Assembly (NCBI GenBank): GCA_038745585.1
Contig: JBCDLH010000013.1
Coordinates: 1-64,000 of the forward strand
Origin: HLUCCA09 sp038745585
Lineage (GTDB): Bacteria > Pseudomonadota > Alphaproteobacteria > Rhodobacterales > Rhodobacteraceae
Reading direction: 5' to 3'
DNA: 64,000 nt
Position numbers and translations under genes: made by a program. Below, one piece after another: positions 49,071 through 58,150 of the stretch. The notes beneath the pieces were generated by a model. It was not told the DNA's origin. It searched no databases and was given only the letters and a program-made list of their open reading frames with translations. Numbering within the stretch: the stretch's first letter is position 1; every line of letters begins with the position of its first letter.

Positions 49071-50519
49071 TTACGGGCGCCAGAAGCGCAGCGTGAAAAG
49101 CGTAAAAACGACGAGAAGCTCAAGCCGCCCAAGCAGCATCGCAAACGCCAATAGCCACTTTGCCGTGTCGTTGAGGCCTGCGAAGTTTCCCGCCGGGCCG
49201 ATTTCCTCGCCGAGGCCCGGGCCGATATTGGCAAGCGCAGCAGCCGCACCAGAAACCGAGGTCGTAAAGTCGAGCCCGGTCATGCCAAGGAGGATCGAGA
49301 GGACGCCGAGCGACACCGTAAAAAGGACGAAGAACGACATTACCGAGTTGAGGACATCCTCGCTCACCGGGCGCCCATCGTAGCGCGGGGTGAACAGGCC
49401 GCGCGGCGAATGGATGTTGCGGATCTGCGCCCTGATCGAGGCAAAAAGGAGCTGATAGCGGAAGACCTTGATCGAACACGCGGTGGACCCGGCGCAGCCG
49501 CCGATCAAACCGGCAAAGAACAGAATGGTGACGGCGAAACTGCCCCATAGCATGTAGTCTTCGCTCGCATAGCCGGTGCCGGTCAGGATCGATGTGACGT
49601 TGAAAAGTGATTTTCGGAGCGCAGGCTCAAACGCGCGGTCCGATGCAAGGACCTGCCACGCGATCACGAGGCCCGCAACGATGAGGAGCGTCAGGGCAAA
49701 GGCGCGGATCTGCGGGTCGCGCAGCGGTGCCGACCAGCTTCCCGACAAGAGCTGTACGTATCGGACAAAGGGCAGGGCGGCGGCCACCATAAAGACAACG
49801 GCTGCGTATTCGATGCTCGGCCCGAAGGCGCCAAAAGAGGCGTCAGAATTGGCAAATCCGCCAGTCGCAATGGTCGTCATTGCAAGGACGGTCGCGTCGA
49901 ACCCGTCCATGCCAAGCGCGAAATACGTGATGCCGCAGGCGGCCGTGAGACTGAAGTATACGACCGAAATCCGGCTCGCGATCTCGGTCGCTCGCGGCAG
50001 GATCTTTCCAAAAGTGTCGAAACCTTCGGATCGGAAGATCTGCATGCCGCCAACGCGGAGCTCGGGCAGAAACACCATAGCGACGACGATGATCCCGATC
50101 CCGCCGAACCACTGCATGAGCCCGCGCCACATCAGAAGGCCCGCGGGCAACTCCTCCAGCCCCGAAAAGACGGTTGAGCCGGTCGTCGTAAGCCCCGACA
50201 TTGCCTCAAAGAATGCATCGACATAGCGCGCCTCTGTTTCCCCCAAAATGAAGGGCAGCGCGCCGAAGACCGGGAGCGCCAGCCAGACGCCCGTCGTGAG
50301 CAGAAAAGTCTGGCGCAGATTGAGGCCCTGACCCACGGCATTGGCGCAGGCGAGCGCAAGCAAAACGCCAATGATGACCGTCAGCAGAGCGGACTCGGCG
50401 AAGGCGGGCCAATGGCCGTTCCCTTCCAGAAGGTCGACGCCCATCGGGATGACCATGGATACGCCGAGCACCGCCACGAGCAGGCCAATGACATATCCCA
50501 CCGGACGAATGTCGAACAT
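49071..50519 (-). CDS. trkH: TrkH family potassium transporter
   Basis: This 482-aa membrane protein is the pore subunit of a Trk-type K+ uptake system. Selectivity-filter-like loops are TTTGSTVFSG, ATGGFANSD, LTGTGYAS and ANIGPGLGEEIGP, placed between pairs of membrane helices, as expected for four pseudo-repeats. The TrkA partner is not in the window. The ATG at 50519 opens directly into the first helix region. It converges on the pseudoprotease gene with 5 nt between stops. Confidence 0.92.
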   Translation of the reverse strand: MFDIRPVGYVIGLLVAVLGVSMVIPMGVDLLEGNGHWPAFAESALLTVIIGVLLALACANAVGQGLNLRQTFLLTTGVWLALPVFGALPFILGETEARYVDAFFEAMSGLTTTGSTVFSGLEELPAGLLMWRGLMQWFGGIGIIVVAMVFLPELRVGGMQIFRSEGFDTFGKILPRATEIASRISVVYFSLTAACGITYFALGMDGFDATVLAMTTIATGGFANSDASFGAFGPSIEYAAVVFMVAAALPFVRYVQLLSGSWSAPLRDPQIRAFALTLLIVAGLVIAWQVLASDRAFEPALRKSLFNVTSILTGTGYASEDYMLWGSFAVTILFFAGLIGGCAGSTACSIKVFRYQLLFASIRAQIRNIHSPRGLFTPRYDGRPVSEDVLNSVMSFFVLFTVSLGVLSILLGMTGLDFTTSVSGAAAALANIGPGLGEEIGPAGNFAGLNDTAKWLLAFAMLLGRLELLVVFTLFTLRFWRP

Positions 50520-50911
50520 GGGCGCGAGCGTTGTCCCGCCGGGTCTGAAGTGTCAAGCAGTGCAGCGCTGCGGACCGCGCCCGGCCGAGAGACGGATTGG
50601 GCAAGTGGTGCGCGTGGGACGCGTCCGATGAGGTGGTTGGAGGCGTAGTGGGCTCGAAACACTCTTTGCTCGATGGCCGCCATTGGTACGGCGCTTTGCG
50701 CCTTTGTCCCGCGCTATCGGACAGCCGCGCGTGCCGTCCGTGAGCTCCTAACCATCAGGAGGACGCGTTCAAAACGTCCCACCAATAAGCGAGCCTCCGA
50801 CAGCACACGGCTTGCGTTTGGCGCGTTCGATCCGCCTTGGCGCACATGAACCGCTACAGATTCCTTGAGGTTTCAACCCCGCGTTTCCCCAAGACTGGTT
50901 CCCCCGCCGCG
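50520..50911 (-). other. 392-bp gene-free stretch between the ABC exporter and trkH
   Basis: No coding region, RNA gene or strong hairpin is supported here. It should contain the trkH promoter, but I cannot assign hexamers. Confidence 0.5.
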
Positions 50912-52669
50912 CTAAGCGGCGAGGGTCTGGCGCTCGCGCAGGGCGCGGTAGAGGCCATTCTGGCGCGCCATCAACTCATCGGGTGCGCCGTCTTCGAGGA
51001 TGCGGCCCTGATCGAAAACGAGGATCCGGTCCATCCGTTCGACCGTTGCGAGCCGGTGCGCAATGACGAGCGTCGTGCGCCCCTCCATCAGCCGTTCGGC
51101 CGCCTCTGCCACCCGCGCCTCCGCCTCAGAATCAAGCGATGACGTCGCCTCGTCCATCACGAGAACCGGCGCATCCGACAGGAACGCGCGCGCAATCGCG
51201 ACGCGCTGACGTTCCCCGCCCGAGAGCTTTACCCCCCGTTCGCCGACCTCTGTACCAAACCCTTTGGGCAGACGTTGGATGAAGTCGGCGGCACCGGCGC
51301 GAACGGCCGCCTGGCGCACCTCCGACGGCGTCGCGCCCGGCCGGGCATAGGCGATGTTCTCCGCTAGGGAGCGGTGAAACAGAATGGGCTCTTGCGGTAC
51401 CAAGGCGATCTGCTGACGCAACTCGGAGAGCTGCACCGAGCCGATGTCGACCCCTCCGAGCAGGATCGCGCCCCCGGTGATCTCATGGATGCGCTGGATG
51501 AGCTTGACGAATGTCGTCTTGCCCGACCCTGAGCGGCCGACAAGGCCGACCTTCTGCCCCGCAGCGATCGCGACGCTGAGATCGGAAAAGAGCGGCGTCG
51601 GCGCGCCCGCATAGCCGTAATCGACGTGCTCGAAGGCCAGCGTCGCCGCGCGCGGCGGGAGGGCACGTCGCGGATGTCGGACAACTTCGCGCTCCGGCGC
51701 AGACGTCATGAGCTCGACGAGTTCCTCTGCGTCGTTGATGGCCTTCTGAAGCATCCGCACGTGGCTGCCGATCTGGCGCAGATAGCCGTCGAGCATGCCG
51801 AGCGCTGAGACGACGAAAGCGATTTCGCCAGCACCTGCGAGCCCACGGACGAAGGCTATCAATGCACCGCCCAGAACGGCGGCGCGTAGGCTCCAGAGCG
51901 ACACGTCCTGCGCAAGGCCCGACCATGTGCCCCGCCGCCAGGTTCGCCGTGTGCGATGAGCCCATTTCGACAGGACGCGCTGAATGCGGTTGTCTTCTCG
52001 GTCTTCGCCCGCATGGGCGCGCACAACGGCGTTCGACGTGATCGCGTCGGCCAATGCGCCCGAAACTCGGCTGTCTTGCGCGTTTGAGAGGCGCGCCGCC
52101 GGGGCGACCCAAAGGAGCGTCAAGGCAAGCGAGAGGCCGATGAAGAGGAGCGCGCCCGAAAGCGCGACAAGGCCAATCTGCCAGCGAAACGCGGCGAGCG
52201 TCGCGATTGTCCCGACGAGGACGAGCAGCGAGGGCAGGAGCGCGAGAAAAAGAACGTCTGCCATATCGTCGAGTGCCCAGGCACCACGCGTGATCTGGCG
52301 CACCGTGGAGCCGGCAAAGGCGTTGGCGTGCCAATCCGCAGGGAGCCGCTGGACGCGAGCGAACGCTTCGGTCTCGGCCTCGCGCATCGTCGGTACGGTC
52401 AGATTGATGATTGTGAAGTAGCTCAAGACCTTGGTCACGAAAGACACCGTCCCAAGGCCGAGAAGGAGCGCGAAAGGTCCCCACGGGCTGGCACCGTCAG
52501 ATACCGCCGCAACGAGTTGGCCAGTCACGACGGGGATCGCGACATCGGCGGCGGTCGATGTCAGGATCAGCAAGAGGACAATGCCAAGAAGGCTCCGACG
52601 GCGCAGCCAAAGGCGCGCTGCGAAGGCCAAGACGCGCGCAAAGGCGCCGCTGGTCGAGAAACGAGACAT
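50912..52669 (-). CDS. ABC exporter, fused membrane and ATPase domains
   Basis: This 585-aa half-transporter has six predicted membrane helices in residues about 25-320 and an ATPase domain in about 345-580 with Walker A GLVGRSGSGKTTF, Q-loop ALVPQEPI, signature LSGGERQRVAIARA and Walker B VLVMDEATSSLD. It forms a homodimer or pairs with another half. The sequence is of the MsbA/lipid or multidrug exporter group, but the substrate cannot be told. Gene context gives no help. Confidence 0.9.
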   Translation of the reverse strand: MSRFSTSGAFARVLAFAARLWLRRRSLLGIVLLLILTSTAADVAIPVVTGQLVAAVSDGASPWGPFALLLGLGTVSFVTKVLSYFTIINLTVPTMREAETEAFARVQRLPADWHANAFAGSTVRQITRGAWALDDMADVLFLALLPSLLVLVGTIATLAAFRWQIGLVALSGALLFIGLSLALTLLWVAPAARLSNAQDSRVSGALADAITSNAVVRAHAGEDREDNRIQRVLSKWAHRTRRTWRRGTWSGLAQDVSLWSLRAAVLGGALIAFVRGLAGAGEIAFVVSALGMLDGYLRQIGSHVRMLQKAINDAEELVELMTSAPEREVVRHPRRALPPRAATLAFEHVDYGYAGAPTPLFSDLSVAIAAGQKVGLVGRSGSGKTTFVKLIQRIHEITGGAILLGGVDIGSVQLSELRQQIALVPQEPILFHRSLAENIAYARPGATPSEVRQAAVRAGAADFIQRLPKGFGTEVGERGVKLSGGERQRVAIARAFLSDAPVLVMDEATSSLDSEAEARVAEAAERLMEGRTTLVIAHRLATVERMDRILVFDQGRILEDGAPDELMARQNGLYRALRERQTLAA

Positions 52670-53113
52670 GGGAGACGCACGAACACATGGTCCGCGCCCT
52701 ATTTGAGCTGAGCCGAGGCTCGAGGGGAAGTACGATGGATGGGACGCGAAGGGCGCGGTGCGCCCGGTCGGGTCACATAAAGGCGGACATTTTAAGAACG
52801 CCGGGCGCCAGGAAACGACGGAATGCTATCATGATCGCCCTCCTCGTTTTGGCGCGTGGTATATGTGCTCGATAGAGCGGGCGTCCCCGATCTGTCAAGC
52901 GAAAGAGCGGGCATTGCTGTCTACTCAGCAGGACACCGCGCGATGGGGCGGTTGGGGGATAAAAGCGGGACGTAGTCAAGCCAGTGGAGCGCCTGATAGA
53001 CGCGCACGCCATGATGCAAGCGCGGCGATCACACCATGCTGCCTCGCAAGTGACCCTACGACACGTTCGGGCCGCTGTGCTTTGGGACGGCGCACTCCGC
53101 GCCGAATGCAAAC
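52670..53113 (-). other. 444-bp gene-free stretch between gyrB and the ABC exporter
   Basis: No protein-coding frame is convincing on either strand. The only structure I can support is a 6-bp GC hairpin just past the gyrB stop (53088-53104). The remainder may carry the ABC exporter promoter or an unrecognised small RNA. Confidence 0.45.
53088..53104 (-). terminator. Hairpin just downstream of gyrB
   Basis: CGGCGC-ACTCC-GCGCCG is a perfect 6-bp stem with a 5-nt loop that starts 9 nt after the gyrB stop. No U-tract follows on the minus strand, so it may be an RNA-stabilising or factor-dependent 3' end rather than a full intrinsic terminator. Confidence 0.45.
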
Positions 53114-55534
53114 CTACGCGTCGAGGTTCTCGACCCTCAGCGCATTCGATTGGATGAACTCTCGGCGCGGTTCAACGACGTCGCCCATCAGCTTGGTAAA
53201 GATATCGTCGGCTTCGGCGACATCTTCGACCTTGACCTGCAGTAGCCGCCGGTCGCCCTCGGGATCGAGCGTTGTTTCCCAGAGTTGGTCCGGGTTCATC
53301 TCTCCCAGGCCCTTGTAGCGCTGAAGGGTCAGCCCTTTTTCGCCCTCGGCGAGGACCGCGTCGAGAAGATCGAGCGGGCCGTAGATGTCGGTCCCCTTCT
53401 CCTTGCGCATGAGCCGAGCTGGCAGGGCGTAGACCTCCCGCAACCCTTCCGTGTGACTTCCCAGGGCCCGGGCTTCGCCGGAGCGGAGCGCTTGGCCATC
53501 GAGCGTGCGCACCTCCTCGACGCCGCGCACCACGCGGCTGAGACGAATGCCACGATCTTGGGTCGGGCGGCCTTGCCAGCCGCGCTCATACTCGACCGAG
53601 ACAAGGTCGAGCCGGGTCGCGACAGCATCTGCGACGCCTTGAAGATCGGCATCCGCCTGACCTGGCAGGAACGCCCCTGCAATGGCCGCCTGTTCGAGGA
53701 TCCTGCGCCGATAATGCGTCGGAAAGCTCTCGGTCACGCGTTTGACTTGCCGCGCTTCCTCGACGACGCGCGCCAGGTCCGGCCCCGCGATCTCCTCGCC
53801 CGAGCCGAGACGAAGGACAGCCCCATCGGCGCCGGTTTTAATGAGATAGTCTTCAAGCGCCGGCTCGTCCTTGAGGTAGACCTCAGATTTGCCGCGGCTG
53901 ACCTTAAAGAGCGGCGGTTCGGCGATGTAGAGATAGCCGCCCTCGATAATATCCGGCATCTGCCGAAAGAAGAACGTCAGCAGCAGCGTGCGGATATGCG
54001 CGCCATCGACATCAGCGTCGGTCATAATGATGATCTTGTGGTAGCGCAGCTTCGAAATGTCGAACTCATCCCGTCCGATGCCGGTGCCGAGGGCGGTGAT
54101 CAGCGTGCCAATCTCTTGGCTCGACAGCATCCGGTCGAACCGCGCCCGCTCCACATTGAGGATCTTGCCCCGGAGCGGCAGAACCGCCTGGTTGGCCCGT
54201 GCGCGCCCCTGCTTGGCAGAGCCCCCGGCGCTATCGCCCTCGACGAGGAAGAGTTCGGACTTCGCCGGGTCCTTCTCCTGACAATCGGCGAGCTTGCCGG
54301 GGAGGGAGGCGACATCCATTGCCGTCTTGCGCCGCGTCAGCTCCCGCGCCTTGCGCGCCGCTTCCCGCGCCAGAGCCGCCTCGACTATCTTGGTGACGAT
54401 GATCTTGGCCTCGGCGGGATGCTCCTCAAACCACTCCCCGAGCTTTTCGTTCATCAGGCCCTCAACAGCGGGGCGAACCTCGGAGGACACAAGCTTGTCC
54501 TTGGTCTGGCTTGAGAATTTCGGGTCGGGTACCTTCACCGACAGCACTGCTGTCAGCCCCTCGCGCGCGTCGTCGCCGGTAAATGACACCTTCTCTTTCC
54601 GCGCGATCCCGCTTGCGCCCGCGTAGTGGTTGATCGTCCGCGTCAGCGCCCCGCGAAAGCCCGCAAGATGCGTGCCGCCGTCGCGCTGCGGGATGTTGTT
54701 GGTGAAGGGCAGCACCATCTCATTGTAGCTGTCGTTCCACCACATGGCGATTTCAACGCCGATCCCGTCTTTCTCGCCCTCGATATAGATCGGGTCGCCC
54801 ATATGCGATTGTTTGGAGCGATCGATATAGCGAACGAACTCGCGCACCCCACCCTCGTAGCACAACTCGGTCTCGATCACCTCCGGGTGCCGCTCATCGC
54901 GCAGAACGATCCGAACGCCGGAATTGAGGAACGCGAGCTCGCGCAGGCGCGTCTCCAACGTCTTGAACGAGTAATCGAGGTTCGAGAATGTGTTGGTGGA
55001 GGCGAGAAAGCGGACCTCGGTGCCCTTCTGACCGTCCGCCTCGCCCACGACCTCCAGATGGTTGACCGTATCGCCCGTCTCGAACCGGGCGACATGCTCC
55101 TTCCCGTCACGCCAGATACGAAGCTCCAGCCAATCCGAGAGCGCATTCACGACCGAGACGCCGACGCCATGCAGACCGCCCGACACCTTGTAGGAATTCT
55201 GGTCAAACTTCCCGCCCGCATGGAGCTGGGTCATGATGACCTCGGCCGCGCTCACCCCCTCCTCGGGGTGCATCTCGACTGGGATCCCGCGGCCATTGTC
55301 GCGCACCGAAACGCTGTCATCGGCGTGGATCGTAACGGTCACGGAATCCGCGTGGCCCGCGAGCGCCTCGTCGATCCCGTTATCGACGACCTCATAGACC
55401 ATATGGTGCAGGCCAGAGCCGTCATCCGTGTCGCCGATATACATACCGGGACGTTTGCGCACGGCCTCCAGGCCCTTGAGAACCTTGATGGAATCAGCCC
55501 CATAGGCATCCGTTGCGCGCGCTTTTTCGGCCAT
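53114..55534 (-). CDS. gyrB: DNA gyrase subunit B
   Basis: This 806-aa ATPase subunit introduces negative supercoils together with GyrA. The GHKL ATP site (EVVDNGIDEALAGH; DNGRGIPVEMH; GLHGVGVSVVNALS), the TOPRIM motif EGDSAGGSAKQGR with DADVDGAHI, and the C-terminal QRYKGLGEMNP are intact. I start at the ATG at 55534 because GGAGGG precedes it; in-frame codons run to 55603 but lack a ribosome site. It is the last gene of the dnaA-dnaN-recF-gyrB run. Confidence 0.96.
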   Translation of the reverse strand: MAEKARATDAYGADSIKVLKGLEAVRKRPGMYIGDTDDGSGLHHMVYEVVDNGIDEALAGHADSVTVTIHADDSVSVRDNGRGIPVEMHPEEGVSAAEVIMTQLHAGGKFDQNSYKVSGGLHGVGVSVVNALSDWLELRIWRDGKEHVARFETGDTVNHLEVVGEADGQKGTEVRFLASTNTFSNLDYSFKTLETRLRELAFLNSGVRIVLRDERHPEVIETELCYEGGVREFVRYIDRSKQSHMGDPIYIEGEKDGIGVEIAMWWNDSYNEMVLPFTNNIPQRDGGTHLAGFRGALTRTINHYAGASGIARKEKVSFTGDDAREGLTAVLSVKVPDPKFSSQTKDKLVSSEVRPAVEGLMNEKLGEWFEEHPAEAKIIVTKIVEAALAREAARKARELTRRKTAMDVASLPGKLADCQEKDPAKSELFLVEGDSAGGSAKQGRARANQAVLPLRGKILNVERARFDRMLSSQEIGTLITALGTGIGRDEFDISKLRYHKIIIMTDADVDGAHIRTLLLTFFFRQMPDIIEGGYLYIAEPPLFKVSRGKSEVYLKDEPALEDYLIKTGADGAVLRLGSGEEIAGPDLARVVEEARQVKRVTESFPTHYRRRILEQAAIAGAFLPGQADADLQGVADAVATRLDLVSVEYERGWQGRPTQDRGIRLSRVVRGVEEVRTLDGQALRSGEARALGSHTEGLREVYALPARLMRKEKGTDIYGPLDLLDAVLAEGEKGLTLQRYKGLGEMNPDQLWETTLDPEGDRRLLQVKVEDVAEADDIFTKLMGDVVEPRREFIQSNALRVENLDA

Positions 55535-55654
55535 AGGCGGCGGCCCTCCATTTTTCACAGGTTTATAGGCGGTCATGGGGGGATTGTCACGCCGAACCCC
55601 CAAGATATGGTGTCTCGCGGGGTGGATTTTGAGTCGCTCGAAACGTCGCTCACC

Positions 55655-56761
55655 TTAGCCCTCGATGACGCGGCTCTCGCCGTCCATTTCGCTGACGCCC
55701 AGGTGCTGCGCGCGCGGCCCCAGCTCGGCAAAAAGCTCGGGCCCTGTCCCTGTCAGCCAGGCCTGTGCGCCGAGCGCGCAGACCTCGTCATAGAGCGCGG
55801 CGCGGCGCCCGGCGTCGAGATGCGCGGCGACCTCGTCGAGGAGGAGAAGCGGGGCCGCGCCGAAATCCTCGGCCAGAGCGCGCGCGTTGGAGAGGACGAG
55901 CGATAGAAGAAGCGCCTTTTGCTCGCCGGTCGAGCATTGTGCTGCGGCAACGCCCTTGGCCGCATACGTTGCTGCGAGATCCGCCCGGTGCGGCCCCGTC
56001 AGCGTGCGGCCCGCCGCCATGTCCCGCCCGCGTGTCTCGGAAAACGCCGTTTCCAAGTCCTCCACGCGCTCGGGCATGTCGGCCCCCGGCGGCCCGACGA
56101 TCTCGAGCATGGCCGCCGGAAACGCCGTCGCGGCCCCGTTCTGTGCGCTGGCGATCCGTGCCAGAGCGGCCCTGCGATTGGCGGCGATCTCTGCGCCCGC
56201 CTCGGCCATGCGCGCCTCCAACGCGCCGTACCAGCCCGGATCGCGTACCTCATCCTTCAGCAGTCGGTTCCGCTCGCGCATCGCCTTGTCGTAGGTCAGG
56301 ACGGCCTCACCATGCCGCGGCTCAAACGACAAAACGATCCGGTCTAGAAACCGCCGCCGCCCCTCGGCCCCTTCCGTCCAGAGCCGATCCATCGCGGGCA
56401 CGAGCCAGACCACACGGGCAAGCCGGCCGAGCGCGATCTGGGGCGCAGCCTTACCGTCGATGCGCACAGTCCGCGCCGCGCCCGCCTCCGCCGCGGTTTC
56501 GATCTCATGTCCGCGCCCGAGGCTCTCGATCTCCGCCCGGACCCGCCAGCCCACGCCAGCGGCGCGTCGCCCCAGCTCCTCGGCGCCCGCCCGGCGCAGC
56601 CCGCGCCCGGGCGACAAGAGCGAGACGGCCTCTAGGAGGTTGGTCTTGCCGGCGCCGTTCGGTCCATAGATCGCGATCGGACGCAAGTCAAAGTCGAGCG
56701 CCAGCTTGGCATGGGAGCGGAACTGCGCGAGGGCCAGCGATGTCACCGCGAGGCCTGGCAC
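55655..56761 (-). CDS. recF: DNA replication and repair protein RecF
   Basis: This 368-aa SMC-like ATPase loads RecA at gaps. Walker A is YGPNGAGKTNLLEAV, the signature is STGEQKALLLSLVLS and Walker B is LLLLDEVAAHLD. The start is a GTG at 56761. Its ribosome-binding region GGGGGGCG is the tail of dispersed element copy C, so the element abuts and partly supplies the recF leader. It is 71 nt from dnaN. Confidence 0.94.
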   Translation of the reverse strand: MPGLAVTSLALAQFRSHAKLALDFDLRPIAIYGPNGAGKTNLLEAVSLLSPGRGLRRAGAEELGRRAAGVGWRVRAEIESLGRGHEIETAAEAGAARTVRIDGKAAPQIALGRLARVVWLVPAMDRLWTEGAEGRRRFLDRIVLSFEPRHGEAVLTYDKAMRERNRLLKDEVRDPGWYGALEARMAEAGAEIAANRRAALARIASAQNGAATAFPAAMLEIVGPPGADMPERVEDLETAFSETRGRDMAAGRTLTGPHRADLAATYAAKGVAAAQCSTGEQKALLLSLVLSNARALAEDFGAAPLLLLDEVAAHLDAGRRAALYDEVCALGAQAWLTGTGPELFAELGPRAQHLGVSEMDGESRVIEG

Positions 56762-56768
56762 CGCGCCC

Positions 56769-56804
56769 CCCTTCTTCTTGCTGAAAATATCGCCGCCGGA
56801 GGCA
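56769..56804 (-). repeat. Dispersed intergenic element, copy C
   Basis: On the minus strand it reads GCCTCCGGCGGCGATATTTT, then CAGCAAGAAGAAGGGGGG. It is nearly identical to copy A at 47-85. It fills the dnaN-recF gap, and its purine-rich tail serves as the recF ribosome-binding region. Confidence 0.7.
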
Positions 56805-56832
56805 CCGGACGGACCGGCCGCGCCGCCGCCGC

Positions 56833-57951
56833 TCAGACGCGCATCGGCATCACGACATAGATCGCCGAAGTGTCGGAGCCTTCGCGCATCAGCGTCGGAT
56901 CGCCCGAGGAATTGAACATAAAGACCGCGTTTTCCCGGTCCACCTGGCTCGCAATTTCCAACAGGTATTTGGCGTTAAACCCGATCTCGAGCCGGTCGTC
57001 GCCGTAAGAGACCGCCAGTTCTTCCTCTGCTGCTCCGGAGTCGGGCGCGTTGACCGAGAGCACGAGCCGATCTTCGTCAAGCGCGAGCTTGACGGCGCGG
57101 GAGCGTTCGGACGAGACCGTCGCAACCCGGTCGACGGCTTTGGCAAAGTCGGCAGCGTCGACCTCCATCCGGCGCGGATTGCCGGCGGGGATCACGCGCG
57201 AATAATCCGGGAACGTCCCGTCGATGACCTTTGAGGTCAGCGTGATCTCGGGCGTTGCAAAGCGCACCTTCGTCTCCGAGACGGAAACTGCGATCATCGC
57301 CTCGTCATCGTCGAGGAGCTTGCGCAGTTCGCCCACCGTCTTGCGCGGCACGATCACGCCCGGCATCTCCTCGGCGCCCGCGGGCAGTGGCGCATCGACC
57401 CGGGCGAGGCGGTGCCCATCGGTCGCAACACAGCGCAGGACCCGGCCCTCGTCGCCGTCGGTGACATGCATGTAGACGCCATTCAGATAATACCGCGTTT
57501 CCTCGGTCGAGATCGCGAATTTCGACTTGTCGAACAGGCGACGCAGGATCGGCGCGGGGGCCGAGAAGTTGGCCGCGTAGTCGGTCGTTGCCATGACTGG
57601 AAAGTCTTCCTTGGGCAGGGTCGCGAGCGTAAAGTGCGAGCGGCCCGCTTCGACTTCGAGTCGGCCTGAGGCGACATCGTCTGTAAGGCGGACGAGCGCG
57701 CCATCCGGGAGCTTACGAACAATGTCATGCATGGTGACCGCACTAACGGTCGTCGCGCCGGACCGCTCAACCTGAGACGTTGCGCGATCGACCACCTCGA
57801 TATCGAGGTCCGTCGCGCGAAAACTCACCGCGTCGCCATCGGCCTCGATCAGGACATTTGCCAGAATCGGGATGGTGTTGCGCCGCTCGACGACCGATTG
57901 TGCCTGCGCCAGCGCCCGCAGCAAGGCTGCGCGTTCCATGCTGATCTTCAT
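56833..57951 (-). CDS. dnaN: DNA polymerase III sliding clamp (beta)
   Basis: This 372-aa clamp has the standard N-terminus MKISMERAALLRALA, the central GKYSR-like region replaced by ATDGHRLARVDAPLP, and the C-terminal hydrophobic MPMRV that forms part of the partner-binding pocket. I use the ATG at 57951, preceded by GAGGGGAGCGGCGG, not the upstream in-frame start. It follows dnaA after 199 nt. Confidence 0.95.
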   Translation of the reverse strand: MKISMERAALLRALAQAQSVVERRNTIPILANVLIEADGDAVSFRATDLDIEVVDRATSQVERSGATTVSAVTMHDIVRKLPDGALVRLTDDVASGRLEVEAGRSHFTLATLPKEDFPVMATTDYAANFSAPAPILRRLFDKSKFAISTEETRYYLNGVYMHVTDGDEGRVLRCVATDGHRLARVDAPLPAGAEEMPGVIVPRKTVGELRKLLDDDEAMIAVSVSETKVRFATPEITLTSKVIDGTFPDYSRVIPAGNPRRMEVDAADFAKAVDRVATVSSERSRAVKLALDEDRLVLSVNAPDSGAAEEELAVSYGDDRLEIGFNAKYLLEIASQVDRENAVFMFNSSGDPTLMREGSDTSAIYVVMPMRV

Positions 57952-58150
57952 CCGCCGCTCCCCTCTTACGGTGTGCATTGCACCGCGCCCGCTCAGAGCC
58001 AGCCGAACGGGACTGGCACGTTAGACGAACCACGCGGGGGCACAAGGCCCGCAGCGTGCCAATCGGCGTCGGCAGCGCGGCGGATTTGGAAACTGTGTCG
58101 AGTAGGCGACGCGCCAGGCTACGGCGTGCCGCTTTGGGGGCGACGCGCGC

